A stretch of DNA of 64,000 nucleotides from Methylibium sp. NZG (GCA_001263235.1 LGRD01000002.1:546887-610886), one strand, 5' to 3'. Positions 1-11,045 are shown, numbered from the stretch's first letter. Notes: generated from the sequence alone by a model not told the origin. Program-made: numbers and translations.

Positions 1-458
1 ACCAGGTCTGGATCGCCGGGTTGGAGAAGCTGCTCGCCGATCGCCGCCTGGTGCTGGCCGACGAACTGCGCGCAGGTCGCTTGCTTCACCCCGCGGCACC
101 GGTGCCGCGCGTGCTGATGGCCGACGCGGTGCCGGCCGCGCTGGCGAAGGGCTCGCCAACCCTGCGCTCTACGAATGCGCCGGCACGCTTTCAAACGGGC
201 CAGGCCGTTCGCACGCGCGCTCGACCGGCCGGGCACCACTCGCGCCTGCCTGGCTATGCGCTCGGCAAGCGCGGTGTGGTCGAACAGGTGCACGGCACGC
301 ATGTGTTTGCCGACGCGCACGCCCAAGGCCTGGGCGAGCAACCGCAGTGGCTCTACACCGTCGTCTTCGACGGCACCGAGCTGTGGGGCGCCAATGCCGC
401 GCCGGGGCTGGCGGTGTCGATCAACGCGTGGGAGCCGTACCTGGAGGCAGCGCCATGA
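1..458 (+). CDS. nthB: Nitrile hydratase beta subunit, C-terminal part (cut by window edge)
   Basis: The reading frame is open from the window edge and ends at a TGA at 456-458, so only about 150 C-terminal residues are visible. The part from residue ~50 matches the SH3-like barrel of nitrile hydratase beta subunits: F-x-x-G-x-x-V-R, then GHHSRLPGYALGKRG, VHGTHVFADAHA, LYTVVFDGTELWG and a terminal WEPYLE. Known role of the family: with the alpha subunit, which holds a Co or Fe ion, it hydrates nitriles to amides in the cytoplasm. The stop overlaps the ATG of the accessory gene by four bases (ATGA), so the two are probably translationally coupled. The alpha subunit gene is presumably upstream, outside the window. 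Thiocyanate hydrolase subunits are a less likely alternative. Confidence 0.85.
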   Translation, partial: QVWIAGLEKLLADRRLVLADELRAGRLLHPAAPVPRVLMADAVPAALAKGSPTLRSTNAPARFQTGQAVRTRARPAGHHSRLPGYALGKRGVVEQVHGTHVFADAHAQGLGEQPQWLYTVVFDGTELWGANAAPGLAVSINAWEPYLEAAP

Positions 459-883
459 CGCCGCCAGCTTCAGAAGCGACCGGCTCGTCCGTCTCGGCCG
501 CCTCGTCAGTGTCGGTCGACGCCCTGCCCGGCCTGCCGCAAGACGGCGACGGCCCCGTCTTCGCCGAACCCTGGCAAGCGCAGGCGTTTGCGATGTCGTT
601 GGCGCTGCACCAGAAGGGCCTGTTCACCTGGTCCGAATGGGCGCAAGCGCTGGCTGAACGCATTACCGCGGCGCAAGCTGGAGGCGACGCCGACCTGGGC
701 GACACCTACTACCACCACTGGCTCGCCGCACTCGAAACGCTGGTCGCCGCCAAGGGCGCGAGCACGGCCGACGAACTGCAAACGTACCAGCGCGCCTGGG
801 ACCACGCGGCCGACCGCACGCCGCACGGTCAGCCGATCGAATTGGTCGCAAGCGACTTTTCGACTCGGGGTCGTGAACGATAA
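455..883 (+). CDS. Nitrile hydratase accessory protein (P14K/P15K-like)
   Basis: This 142-residue protein resembles the N-terminal half of nitrile hydratase beta subunits, as the activator proteins of this enzyme do. Visible family marks are FAEPWQAQAFAMSLAL, GLFTWSEWAQALAERI and a later YYHHWLAALETL. In known systems such proteins help load the metal into the alpha subunit (established for the family; inferred here). The ATG at 455 overlaps the upstream stop, which supports this start and a shared transcript. The C-terminal tail after residue ~125 is short and not distinctive. Confidence 0.8.
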   Translation: MTPPASEATGSSVSAASSVSVDALPGLPQDGDGPVFAEPWQAQAFAMSLALHQKGLFTWSEWAQALAERITAAQAGGDADLGDTYYHHWLAALETLVAAKGASTADELQTYQRAWDHAADRTPHGQPIELVASDFSTRGRER

Positions 884-891
884 CTCTGTCC

Positions 892-1089
892 ATGCAGCGC
901 ATCGCACGGCGTGTCCCGAAGCAGGACCAGCAGGCAAGCGACCTCGCTCTCTGGCTCGCCCAGCCCATGGCCGACCGAATCGCCGCGGTCGAAACCTTGC
1001 GTGCGCAGGCACACCCGCCACTGGGCTCCACCGATGCTGAACCGCGCCTTCAGAGAGTTTGCCGAGTTGCTCAACGCGAAAGGCGTTGA
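892..1089 (+). CDS. Small protein upstream of a nucleotidyltransferase remnant
   Basis: This 65-residue ORF starts with ATG at 892, eight bases after the nitrile hydratase accessory gene. It has an N-terminal basic segment, a region WLAQPMADRIAAVETLRAQ and a C-terminal PRLQRVCRV. From memory, small proteins with this layout are often encoded just before minimal nucleotidyltransferase genes in toxin-antitoxin-like pairs. The following gene here is such a nucleotidyltransferase but is broken, and overlaps this ORF from 1034. There is no clear Shine-Dalgarno sequence. Function is unknown; the pairing is an inference from order and motif. Confidence 0.5.
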   Translation: MQRIARRVPKQDQQASDLALWLAQPMADRIAAVETLRAQAHPPLGSTDAEPRLQRVCRVAQRERR

Positions 1090-1348
1090 GTACCTGCTCG
1101 TCGGAGGCTCGGCCAGCCACCGCGCCGAATCGATTTGCTGACCGCCATCGACGGCGTCGAGTTCGACTTGCTTCCTGCGCCGCGAGCAGGTTGAACTCTC
1201 TGGTGTCCGCTTGAACATCATCGGCCTCGACGACTTTAAGCTCAACAACGTGGCCAGTGGCCGACACAAAGACCTGGCCGACCTGGAGAGCCTGGGCCTC
1301 ACGCCCGCCAGCGGCCAACCGACCTCTGGCTCAGCAGAAACGCATTGA
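1034..1348 (+). pseudogene. Decayed minimal nucleotidyltransferase (toxin-antitoxin type)
   Basis: The start is intact: MLNRAFREFAELLNAKGVEY followed by LLVGGSA, the usual opening of small nucleotidyltransferase-fold proteins that normally continue with the G-G-x-A catalytic segment. The next expected part, with the D-x-D metal site, is missing. From 1123 a different frame encodes RRIDLLTAIDGVEFD, and after a second shift near 1185 the original frame continues with VELSGVRLNIIGLDDFK and ASGRHKDLADLE to a TGA at 1346-1348. An internal deletion plus at least one frameshift is the simplest reading. The remnant ends seven bases before the convergent tex stop. Confidence 0.7.
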
Positions 1349-1354
1349 CGCGGC

Positions 1355-3832
<2,478 letters not shown>

Positions 3833-3916
3833 GGCGAGGGCGGAAAACGAAAGCGGCGCAGTGTGCCACAGGGCCGGATCTGCCCGAGGCCGCCGCGCGA
3901 CCGGCGGTGCCGAGGC

Positions 3917-4324
3917 TCAACGTCGCCCGAACAGCCGCCGCGCCGCCCGCCACGCCAGCTCGAACGTGAGCCGGTGGTTGGCCGCGATGAACCACAGCGG
4001 CGAGAAGTCCTTGCGCAAGACCCGCACGTCGCCGACCTTCGCATCGCGCTCGAACAAACGGTGCCCCACCAGCCCCGGCGCGGCATGTACCACCGGGAAC
4101 AGCAGGGCCAGCCACGGCAGCGGGCTCCAGAGCGCCAGCGGCAGCCACACCAGGCCCGCCACGGTGCCCGCCACATGCAGCCCCCGGTTGAGCGCGTGCC
4201 GATGCTCGGGGAGGAAGTGGTGGCGGTAGAAATGATCAAACGAAATCGCGCCCGGTGCGACCGGCTCGCCGGGGGGTTGCGAGGGCTGAGGGGCGGACGA
4301 GGCAGAGCTTGGTGGCGTGGGCAT
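3917..4324 (-). CDS. Mpo1/DUF962-like membrane protein
   Basis: About 135 residues with a Pro/Ser-rich N-terminus, then FDHFYRHHFLPEHRHALNRG and LHVAGTVAGLVWLPLALW. The histidine pattern H-R-H-x-L-N-R-x-x-H followed by hydrophobic segments resembles the DUF962/Mpo1 family, whose yeast member is an iron-dependent dioxygenase acting on 2-hydroxy fatty acids. A later segment (SPLWFIAANHRLTFELAW) also has a conserved-looking histidine. ATG at 4324 is chosen because the upstream ATG at 4357 would reach into the divergent control region. It is transcribed away from the adjacent TetR gene, so it may be its target. Substrate is unknown. Confidence 0.55.
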   Translation of the reverse strand: MPTPPSSASSAPQPSQPPGEPVAPGAISFDHFYRHHFLPEHRHALNRGLHVAGTVAGLVWLPLALWSPLPWLALLFPVVHAAPGLVGHRLFERDAKVGDVRVLRKDFSPLWFIAANHRLTFELAWRAARRLFGRR

Positions 4325-4355
4325 GATGAACCTTTCGGTTGACGATGTCGTCATC

Positions 4356-4388
4356 ATGCGAGCCTTTGCTCGTATTGCATACTCGCAT
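4356..4388. promoter_or_regulatory. Possible operator between divergent DUF962-like and tetR genes
   Basis: ATGCGAG at 4356-4362 is matched by CTCGCAT at 4382-4388, with a near-match CTCGTAT at 4369-4375 giving a tighter inverted repeat (ATGCGAG-N6-CTCGTAT). The block sits in the short space between two divergent genes, one of which is a TetR repressor, the usual place for a TetR operator. The binding site is inferred only from symmetry and position. Confidence 0.35.
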
Positions 4389-4409
4389 TCTCAGCCAGGC
4401 CCGACGCCG

Positions 4410-5111
4410 ATGAAGAAGAGCGACCTCAAACCCCGAAAGGCGCCCCGCCAGCAGCGCTCGCAGGCGATGGTGGTGCTCATCCTGCAGGCGGCGGCTCGCG
4501 TTCTGGCGCGCGATTCGCTGGCCGGCTTCAACACCAACCGGGTGGCCGAGGTGGCGGGCATCAGCGTTGGCTCGCTGTACCAGTACTTCCCGAACAAGTC
4601 GGCGCTGGTCACGGCGCTGATCCACGAGGCGCACCGGGACTTCACGGCCGCGCTGGACCGGCTGTTCCACCAGGTCGATGGCCAGCCGCTGGAGCCCACG
4701 CTGCGGGCGGTGGCACGGCTGGCCATCGAGCAGCAATACGCCAACCCGGTGCTCGCCGCCGCACTCGACCACGAAGAGAAGCGCTTGCCGATCCAGGACC
4801 ACCTGCAGGCCTTCGGCGCCATGCTGCTGAGTCGGGTGGGCACGCTGCTGCAGCGGCACGCCGACGCGCTGGCGCCCAGCCTGCCCGCATCGGCGGCGGC
4901 CGACTGCCTGACCCTCACCAAAGCCCTCGTCGAGGCCGATGCCGAGCAGGGCCGAAAGCCCGCTGCCGACCTGGAAGACCGCATCGTGCGCGCGCTGCTC
5001 GGCTACCTGACGCTGCCGGCGCCACCCGCTCGACTGACCCCGAATCGAACGACGACCGCTCGGCGCAAGCCGCAGCGCTCGCTTCGGGCGCCGTCGGCCC
5101 AGCGCCGCTAA
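4410..5111 (+). CDS. TetR/AcrR-family transcriptional regulator
   Basis: The 233-residue protein opens with basic residues and PRQQRSQAMVVLILQAAARV, followed by the TetR helix-turn-helix: NTNRVAEVAGISVGSLYQYF and PNKSALVTALIHEAH (about residues 45-80). The rest is the helical ligand-binding part, with a basic Arg/Pro-rich tail. It should repress by binding DNA as a dimer and release on ligand binding (family knowledge). ATG at 4410 is preferred to an upstream start at 4317 because the helical TetR core begins just after it. Divergent from the DUF962-like gene, which may be controlled by it; the ligand is unknown. Confidence 0.85.
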   Translation: MKKSDLKPRKAPRQQRSQAMVVLILQAAARVLARDSLAGFNTNRVAEVAGISVGSLYQYFPNKSALVTALIHEAHRDFTAALDRLFHQVDGQPLEPTLRAVARLAIEQQYANPVLAAALDHEEKRLPIQDHLQAFGAMLLSRVGTLLQRHADALAPSLPASAAADCLTLTKALVEADAEQGRKPAADLEDRIVRALLGYLTLPAPPARLTPNRTTTARRKPQRSLRAPSAQRR

Positions 5112-6091
5112 TTGATCGAACTCGACCCCGGCATCTGATCAGTCACCGGCGTGAACAACCCACCCACATCGACCGAATCGAAGTGGTACTTCAAACCGCA
5201 AAAGTCGCACCCGACTTCGGCGCGGCTTTGTTCTGCGACGATGCCGTCGACCTCCTCGCGGCCAAGGCTGCGCAGCATGTTGCCCACGTGCTCGCGCGAG
5301 CAGGTGCACGCAAAGCGCGGGCCGTTGGCGCCGGTCTGCGGCTCGAAGCGGCGCAGCGGCTCTTCCCAGAACAGGCGGCGCAAAACGGTGTTCACATCGA
5401 GGCCGAGCAGTTCGTCGCGCGTCAGCGTGGCAGCGAGGTGGGCGATGCGGTTGTAGGCTTCATTGACGCCGATTTCATCCTCGTTGCGCTGGCTCGCCGA
5501 TGAGCCGCCGATGTTGCCCGCGCCCTGGACTGGCAGACGCTGGATCAGCAGGCCAGCGGCCACCTTGTCGTCCGCTGCGAGGATCAGTTTGGTGTCGAGC
5601 TGCTCCGACTGCAGCATGTAGTGCTCCAGCACCTCGCTCAACTGCTGCAGCGGTTCGCGCGCATCGCCGTGCAGCGGCACGATGCCGGTGTAGGGCTGCT
5701 GGCCGGGGTGCCGGTCTTTCGGGTCGAGCGTGATCGAGCAGCGGCCCTGGCCACCGGCGTTCAGCATCGCCTCCAGCCGATCGCCCGGCCGGACCTCGCC
5801 CACCACCTTGGCGGTGACGCGAAAGGCCAGGTCGGGCTGCACCTGCGCCACCGCGAGCTTCACCGGGCCGTCGCCGAAGACCTGCAGGATCAGCGAGCCG
5901 CTGAACTTGATGTTGGCCTGCATCAGCGTGGCCGCGGCGGCCATCTCGCCCATGAGGACGCGTACCGGCACCCCAAAAGAGTCGTCGGCCGCCTCACGCC
6001 GGCGAAGTACCTCCTGCCAGCTGTCGGTCAACCGCACCAGCATCCCGCGCACGGGAAAGCCTTCAAAAATGAACCTGTGGAGCTCGCTCAC
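5108..6091 (-). CDS. hslO: Hsp33 redox-regulated molecular chaperone
   Basis: The 327-residue protein has the Hsp33 N-terminal fold ([20 protein letters not shown], then [20 protein letters not shown]) and the C-terminal zinc switch: CTC at about residues 260-262 and CDFC at about 294-297. In the family, oxidation of these cysteines releases zinc and turns on holdase activity, which protects unfolding proteins in the cytoplasm during oxidative stress. A GTG at 6091 is the start that fits; it overlaps the TGA of the upstream carbonic anhydrase-like gene (6088-6090), suggesting coupling. All four cysteines are present, so it should be functional. Confidence 0.93.
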   Translation of the reverse strand: MSELHRFIFEGFPVRGMLVRLTDSWQEVLRRREAADDSFGVPVRVLMGEMAAAATLMQANIKFSGSLILQVFGDGPVKLAVAQVQPDLAFRVTAKVVGEVRPGDRLEAMLNAGGQGRCSITLDPKDRHPGQQPYTGIVPLHGDAREPLQQLSEVLEHYMLQSEQLDTKLILAADDKVAAGLLIQRLPVQGAGNIGGSSASQRNEDEIGVNEAYNRIAHLAATLTRDELLGLDVNTVLRRLFWEEPLRRFEPQTGANGPRFACTCSREHVGNMLRSLGREEVDGIVAEQSRAEVGCDFCGLKYHFDSVDVGGLFTPVTDQMPGSSSIN

Positions 6092-6636
6092 CAGCCAGTT
6101 TCTCCGCTGTCCACCGCGACCGGAATCAAGCCGGCGCGAAAGCGCCTCGCGTTGCTGACGTAGTGCTTGGCCGAGCGCTGCAGGCCTTCGATCTGCTGCG
6201 CAGTGAGCGGGCGCACCACCTTGGCGGGCGAGCCCATGATGAGTGAGCCGTCGGGGAATTCCTTGCCCTCGGTCACGAGCGAGGCCGCGCCGACGAGGCA
6301 GTTGCGGCCGATCTTCGCGCCGTTGAGCAGCACGGCGCCGATGCCGATGAGCGAGCCGTCGCCCACTGTGCAGCCGTGCAGCATGGCGCGGTGGCCCACC
6401 GTCACGTTCTCGCCCAGCGTGACGGGGAAGCCGGGGTCGGAGTGCACCACGCTGCCGTCCTGGATGTTGCTGCCGCGGCCGACGCGCAACTCCTCGTTGT
6501 CGCCGCGCATCACCACGTTGAACCACACACTGGTGTTTTCGCCCAGGTGCACGTTGCCGACGACCTGCGCGCTCTCGGCCACCCAGGCGGAGCTGGCCAC
6601 ACGGGGAATCAATTGATCGACTTGGTAGACCGCCAT
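6088..6636 (-). CDS. Gamma-carbonic anhydrase-like hexapeptide-repeat protein
   Basis: The 182-residue protein is built from left-handed beta-helix hexapeptide repeats ([54 protein letters not shown]). Histidines in VVHSD, VGHR and LHGC sit where gamma-class carbonic anhydrases bind zinc. The close family (YrdA/PaaY-like) is trimeric; some members hydrate CO2 or act as thioesterases, so the reaction here is not certain. ATG at 6636 gives the usual start [13 protein letters not shown]. Its stop overlaps the GTG of hslO. Confidence 0.88.
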   Translation of the reverse strand: MAVYQVDQLIPRVASSAWVAESAQVVGNVHLGENTSVWFNVVMRGDNEELRVGRGSNIQDGSVVHSDPGFPVTLGENVTVGHRAMLHGCTVGDGSLIGIGAVLLNGAKIGRNCLVGAASLVTEGKEFPDGSLIMGSPAKVVRPLTAQQIEGLQRSAKHYVSNARRFRAGLIPVAVDSGETGW

Positions 6637-6672
6637 GGTGGTGTGCGAGGGTGTCGCCGGAGAGAGGAAGCC

Positions 6673-6688
6673 GATAATTCTAGAGATG
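6673..6688 (+). promoter_or_regulatory. Possible -10 box just before the DUF455 gene
   Basis: GATAAT at 6673-6678 ends eight bases before the ATG at 6686. A transcript from it would have almost no leader, and there is no Shine-Dalgarno at the usual distance (a GAGGAAG lies about 15 bases upstream). No convincing -35 box is visible. Confidence 0.3.
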
Positions 6689-7534
6689 AAGTCCCCGAAC
6701 GCGCCGGTGGAGGTGGCCGCAACTGCGCAGGCCACGCCCTCCGAGCTGCCTCGCGAAGCCCGAGCCGCGGCGCTGCAAGTCTTGCAGCAGGCCGACCCGG
6801 CGCGCAAGGTTGTGCAAACGCGCGCGCTGTTTGCAGGCGTCGGCGCGGCAGACATCGACACCCACGTCGTCTTCGACGAGCCCGCCTCCCTGCCCGGTCG
6901 CCCCACGCTGCCGCGGCTGGTGCCGCCCAAAGCCGTGCCCACCCGCTCGCCCTTCACGCTCGAAGGCCGCGCCGCGCTGCTGCACGCCATCACGCACATC
7001 GAGTTCAACGCCATCAACCTGGCGCTCGATGCGGTGTGGCGCTTTCCCGGCATGCCACCGGCCTACTACACCGACTGGCTGCGCGTGGCCGCTGAAGAAG
7101 CGCTGCACTTCACGCTGATGCGCGAGCACCTGCAAAGCCTGGGCTTCGACTACGGCGCGTTCGATTCGCACGACGGCCTGTGGCTGATGGTGCAGCGCAC
7201 CGCGCACGACGTGACGGCGCGCATGGCGCTGGTGCCGCGCACGCTGGAGGCGCGCGGCCTGGACGCGTCGCCGCCGATCCAGGCCAAGCTGCGCCAGGCG
7301 GGCGATCTGCGCGCGGTGGACATTCTCGACGTGATCCTGCGCGACGAGGTCGGCCACGTCGCCATCGGCAACCACTGGTACCGCTGGCTGTGCGCGCGCG
7401 ACGGATGCGACCCGGTGACGCTCTACCCTGCGCTCGCGCAGACGTACGACGCCCCTCGCCCTCGCCCGCCGTTCAACATCGAGGCGCGGCTCGCCGCAGG
7501 CTTCACGCTGGCCGAGCTCGATCTGCTCGCATGA
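6686..7534 (+). CDS. DUF455 ferritin-like protein
   Basis: This 282-residue protein matches the DUF455 family. It has a helical ferritin-like core with [20 protein letters not shown], then [15 protein letters not shown] and later [18 protein letters not shown]. The E/EExxH/ExxH pattern is typical of di-metal carboxylate proteins related to MiaE-type tRNA hydroxylases. Related proteins are usually annotated as ferritin-like or rhamnosyltransferase-associated, and no reaction is established here. ATG at 6686 starts a plausible MKSPNAPVE. It runs divergently from the carbonic anhydrase-like gene. Confidence 0.85.
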   Translation: MKSPNAPVEVAATAQATPSELPREARAAALQVLQQADPARKVVQTRALFAGVGAADIDTHVVFDEPASLPGRPTLPRLVPPKAVPTRSPFTLEGRAALLHAITHIEFNAINLALDAVWRFPGMPPAYYTDWLRVAAEEALHFTLMREHLQSLGFDYGAFDSHDGLWLMVQRTAHDVTARMALVPRTLEARGLDASPPIQAKLRQAGDLRAVDILDVILRDEVGHVAIGNHWYRWLCARDGCDPVTLYPALAQTYDAPRPRPPFNIEARLAAGFTLAELDLLA

Positions 7535-7597
7535 TGTGCGATGAACGAGCGGCCTGAACCAGCAGACCGCGACGACAACTCGAATCGCAGGAACCCC

Positions 7598-9115
7598 ATG
7601 AACATCTTCGTCGCCGGCTTTCACCACGAGACCAACACATTTGCGCCGTCGCCGGCCGACTGGGCCGCGTTCGAGTCGGGCGCTGGTTACGCGGCGTACT
7701 CGCGCGGTGCCGTGATGCTCGAACGCATGCAAGGCAGCAGCCTGGCCATCGGCGGTTTTGCGCAGGCCGCGCGCGAGCGCGGCTGGACGCTGCTGCCCTC
7801 GGTGTGGGCCGGCGCGGTGCCGTCCAACCGCGTCACTGCGGCGGCGTTCGAGCGCATCTGCGCCGAGATCGTCGACGACCTGCAGCAAGACGATCTCGAT
7901 GCGATCTACCTCGACCTGCACGGCGCGGCGGTGGCCGAGGGCTGCGACGACGCCGAGGGCGAACTGCTGCGGCGCATCCGCGCGGTGGTCGGGCCCAACC
8001 TGCCGATCGTGGCCAGCCTGGACCTGCACGCCAACGTGACCGCGCAAATGCTGCGCCTGAGCAGCGCCATGACGGCCTACCGCACCTACCCGCACGTGGA
8101 CATGCGCGAGACCGGCGCGCGCGCCGCGCAGATGCTGGCGCATCGCCTGGGCGACGCAACCGGCCTCACCCAGGCCGAGCGCCACCAGCACAGTGAACGC
8201 GTGCCGTTCCTGCTGCCGCTGAACGCGCAGTGCACGCTGATGGAGCCCGCCGCATCAATCATCCAGCTGCTCGAGCGGCTGGAAAACGAGCACAAGGTCG
8301 AGCTGAACTTTGCGATGGGCTTTTCGGCCGCCGACTTCTCCGAGTGCGGGCCGGTGCTGTTCGGCTACGGCCCCGACGCCGACGAAGTGGCAGGCGCTGT
8401 GAAGCGGCTGTACGACGAGGCGGTCGTGCAGCGCCGAGGCGATTGGGCGTTGGAGCTGCTGCCACCCGCCGACGCGATCGAGCAGGCCATCGCGCTGGCC
8501 GCCGACGCGAGCGGCCCGGTGGTCATTGCCGACACGCAGGACAACCCCGGCGCCGGGGGCGACTCCAACACCACCGGCTTGCTGCATGCGCTCGTCCACG
8601 CGCGCGCCGGCGAGCGGCTCGGCGGACGTGTGGCACTGGGCTTGTTGTTCGACTCCGAGTCCGCCCGCGCCGCGCACGCTGCGGGCGTGGGCGCCACGCT
8701 GGCGTTGAGCCTCGGCCGATCGGTGCCCACCTGGTCGGGCGCGATGACCGAACCGCCGCTGCAGGCGCAAGTCACGGTGCTGGCGCTGAGCGACGGCGTC
8801 GTGCCGCTGCACGGGCCGATGACCGCCGGCATGACGACGACGCTCGGGCCCTGCGCCTGCGTCGAGCTTGCCGGCATCCGCGTGCTGCTCAGCAGCGCCA
8901 AGGCGCAGATGCTCGACCTCGACCTGTACCGCTTCCTCGCCGTGGAGCCGGCGCAGATGAAGCTGCTGGTCAACAAGAGCTCGGTGCACTTTCGGGCTGC
9001 GTTTGCACCGATCGCATCGCACATCCTGGTCGCCAAGGCGCCGGGGCCGATGGCGGCCGACCCGGCCGACCTGCCGTGGCAGCACCTGCCCGAGGGCATG
9101 GCGCGGCGGCCCTGA
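7598..9115 (+). CDS. M81 family metallopeptidase (MlrC-like)
   Basis: A 505-residue protein beginning MNIFVAGFHHETNTFAPS, the signature of the MlrC/M81 family. It continues with YLDLHGAAVAEGCDDAEGEL, DLHANVTAQM and, in the C-terminal half, IADTQDNPGAGGDSNTTGLL. The family is named for microcystinase C, which finishes breakdown of the linear microcystin peptide, but most members in soil and water bacteria have unknown substrates and sit near peptide or amino-acid transporters. An ABC solute-binding gene follows 179 bp downstream. CAGGAAC before the ATG at 7598 supports this start over one at 7541. Confidence 0.88.
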   Translation: MNIFVAGFHHETNTFAPSPADWAAFESGAGYAAYSRGAVMLERMQGSSLAIGGFAQAARERGWTLLPSVWAGAVPSNRVTAAAFERICAEIVDDLQQDDLDAIYLDLHGAAVAEGCDDAEGELLRRIRAVVGPNLPIVASLDLHANVTAQMLRLSSAMTAYRTYPHVDMRETGARAAQMLAHRLGDATGLTQAERHQHSERVPFLLPLNAQCTLMEPAASIIQLLERLENEHKVELNFAMGFSAADFSECGPVLFGYGPDADEVAGAVKRLYDEAVVQRRGDWALELLPPADAIEQAIALAADASGPVVIADTQDNPGAGGDSNTTGLLHALVHARAGERLGGRVALGLLFDSESARAAHAAGVGATLALSLGRSVPTWSGAMTEPPLQAQVTVLALSDGVVPLHGPMTAGMTTTLGPCACVELAGIRVLLSSAKAQMLDLDLYRFLAVEPAQMKLLVNKSSVHFRAAFAPIASHILVAKAPGPMAADPADLPWQHLPEGMARRP

Positions 9116-9226
9116 ACTTGCTTGGGCTGCTGCCGGCGTGGCCTCGCCAGCCCCGCGCTCTTTGGTGCGAGCGCATGGCGGGTGCGTGGGGCGAGTGCGT
9201 GGGGCGAGCCCACGTTCGGCCCGCAC

Positions 9227-9232
9227 TACACT
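9227..9232 (+). promoter_or_regulatory. Weak -10-like TACACT upstream of the ABC binding protein
   Basis: The 179-bp gap between the M81 gene and the binding-protein gene holds TACACT at 9227-9232, about 60 bases before the start codon, but no good -35 match. The preceding stretch has a short direct repeat of GTGGGGCGAG-type sequence. Nothing else is visible in the gap. Confidence 0.25.
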
Positions 9233-9294
9233 CGCGTCCTTCACGGTGTGCGCACCGACGCCGCCGTTCCACATTCCTATCGATGAGGTTTTTC

Positions 9295-10173
9295 ATGACC
9301 ACCCTGACCACCCGCCGCTTTCTGCAAACCGCCGGCCTGATGGCGGCCGGGCTCATCCTGGCCGCCTGCGGCAAGAGCGAACCGCCGCCGGCACCGACGG
9401 CGACTGCGCCCGCCCCCGCCGCCACGCCCGCGCCGCCGCCACCGGCACCGCCCAAGGTCTACGTCGTGGGCACCGACGCCGCCTACGCCCCGTTTGAATC
9501 GCAGAACGAGAAGGGCGAGATCGTCGGCTTCAACATCGACGTGATGAACGCCATTGCCAAGAAGGCCGGCATGGAAGTGAAGTTTGTCAACACGCCGTGG
9601 GAAGGCATCTTCAACACGCTCGCGCAGGGCGACCGCGACCTGCTGATCTCCTCCATCACGATCACCGAGGAGCGCAAGCAGACGATGGACTTCAGCGCCC
9701 CGTACTTCGACGCAGCGCAACTCATCGCTGTCAAGCAGAACTCCAAGGTCGCCAAGTTCGACGACCTGAAAAAGCTCAAGGTCGGCGTGCAGACCGGCAC
9801 CACCGGTGACGAGGTGGTGAGCAAGCTGCAAGGCAAAACCAGCACCAACATCAAGCGCTTCGAGTCGACCCCGCTGGCGCTGAAAGAGCTGGAGGCCGGC
9901 GGCGTGGACGCGGTGGTGGCCGACAACGGTGTGGTCATCAACTACGTGGCCAACAACGCCGGCGGCAAGTTCAAGACCGTCAGCGACACGGCGTTCGCGC
10001 CCGAGCAATATGGCATCGCCGTCAAGAAGGGCAACACCGAGCTGCTCGCCAAGCTGAACAAGGGCCTGGCCGACATCAAGGCCGACGGCACCTACGACCA
10101 GATCTACACGAAGTACTTCGGCAAGCCGGCTGGGGCCGGAGCCTCCGCACCGGCGCCGGCTGCGTCCAAGTAG
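9295..10173 (+). CDS. Family 3 solute-binding lipoprotein of an amino-acid-type ABC importer
   Basis: The 292-residue protein starts MTTLTTRRFLQTAGLMAAG and has a lipobox ILAAC at about residues 19-23, then a Pro/Ala-rich linker. The mature part is a family 3 periplasmic binding fold: YVVGTDAAYAPFESQNEKGE, IVGFNIDVMNAIAKKAG, LISSITITEERKQTMDFS and LKVGVQTGTTGDEVV. These proteins catch polar amino acids or related ligands for an ABC importer. GAGG at 9286-9289 favours the ATG at 9295 over the one at 9283. The cognate permease gene follows 41 bp later; no ATPase gene is in this cluster. Confidence 0.92.
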   Translation: MTTLTTRRFLQTAGLMAAGLILAACGKSEPPPAPTATAPAPAATPAPPPPAPPKVYVVGTDAAYAPFESQNEKGEIVGFNIDVMNAIAKKAGMEVKFVNTPWEGIFNTLAQGDRDLLISSITITEERKQTMDFSAPYFDAAQLIAVKQNSKVAKFDDLKKLKVGVQTGTTGDEVVSKLQGKTSTNIKRFESTPLALKELEAGGVDAVVADNGVVINYVANNAGGKFKTVSDTAFAPEQYGIAVKKGNTELLAKLNKGLADIKADGTYDQIYTKYFGKPAGAGASAPAPAASK

Positions 10174-10214
10174 CTCGCCGCGTCAGTCTCGCCAAGGCGC
10201 CAGGCGTCGCTGAA

Positions 10215-10967
10215 GTGGACCTTCGCTGGGAGATCCTCGCTGGCTATGGGCCGCTGTTCGTCAGCGGCCTGTGGATGACGATCCAGCTGACCATCGTGTC
10301 GATCAGCCTGGGCCTGGTGCTCGGTGTGTTCCTCGGCCTGGTCAGCAGCTCGCGCGACGCGCCGCAGCCCAAGCCCAGCGGACTGCGCTGGGGCTTGAAG
10401 GCGCTGCGCGCGGTCACGCTGGCGTACGTGACGTTCTTCCGCGGCACGCCGCTGTTCGTGCAGATCCTGCTCGTGCACTTTGCGCTGATGCCGGCCCTGG
10501 TCCACCCCGACCACGGGCTGCTGCTGGCGGGCGAGGTGGCGCGCGAGTTCCGCCAGTCGCACGGCGCGTTCTTCTCGGGCGCGCTGGCGCTCACGCTGAA
10601 TGCGGGCGCGTACATCTCAGAGATCTTCCGCGCCGGCATCCAGAGCATCCACCAGGGCCAGACGCAAGCGGCCTACAGCGTGGGGCTGAGCTACCCTCAG
10701 GCGATGCGCTTCATCGTGCTGCCGCAGGCGTTTCGCCGCATGATGCCGGCGCTGGTGAACGAGGGCATCACGCTCATCAAAGACTCGTCGCTCGTCTCGG
10801 CCATCGGCCTGGCCGAGCTGGCGCTGGCGGCGCGCACGGTCGCCGGGGCGTACTCGCGTTACTGGGAGCCCTACCTCGCGATCTCGGCGATGTACCTCGT
10901 CTTGACTTTGCTGCTGTCTGGCCTGGCCAAACGGCTCGAAGCGCCCCAGCACTTGCGCGGCCGGTAG
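10215..10967 (+). CDS. Amino-acid-type ABC transporter permease (HisM/GlnP family)
   Basis: A 250-residue inner membrane protein starting with GTG at 10215. It has the His/Glu/Gln permease layout: first membrane segment LWMTIQLTIVSISLGLVLGV, the family mark YVTFFRGTPLFVQILLVHF, and the EAA loop that contacts the ATPase (SYPQAMRFIVLPQAFRRMMP ... LIKDSSLVSAIGLAEL). A roughly 35-residue stretch after PALVHPDHGLLL is longer than usual. It should form the channel for the preceding binding lipoprotein. The ATP-binding subunit is not encoded nearby, so it may be borrowed from elsewhere in the genome. Confidence 0.9.
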   Translation: MDLRWEILAGYGPLFVSGLWMTIQLTIVSISLGLVLGVFLGLVSSSRDAPQPKPSGLRWGLKALRAVTLAYVTFFRGTPLFVQILLVHFALMPALVHPDHGLLLAGEVAREFRQSHGAFFSGALALTLNAGAYISEIFRAGIQSIHQGQTQAAYSVGLSYPQAMRFIVLPQAFRRMMPALVNEGITLIKDSSLVSAIGLAELALAARTVAGAYSRYWEPYLAISAMYLVLTLLLSGLAKRLEAPQHLRGR

Positions 10968-11039
10968 CCTGCCGTTCCGTTCAGGGCGCGCGATGTGGCA
11001 GGGTCACAACGCATTCGGGTTTCCCCGTGAATCGCTGCC

Positions 11040-11045
11040 TACAAT
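11040..11045 (+). promoter_or_regulatory. -10 box (TACAAT) upstream of porin gene
   Basis: TACAAT at 11040-11045 lies about 70 bases before the porin ATG, which would give a leader of about 60 bases, usual for porin mRNAs. The -35 region (around 11016-11023) is a poor match, so an activator or extended element may be needed. Confidence 0.4.

Noticed and set aside
8230..9294. Extended N-terminal frame before the ABC binding lipoprotein
   Set aside because: It overlaps the M81 peptidase gene in another frame; the signal peptide and GAGG site place the start at 9295.
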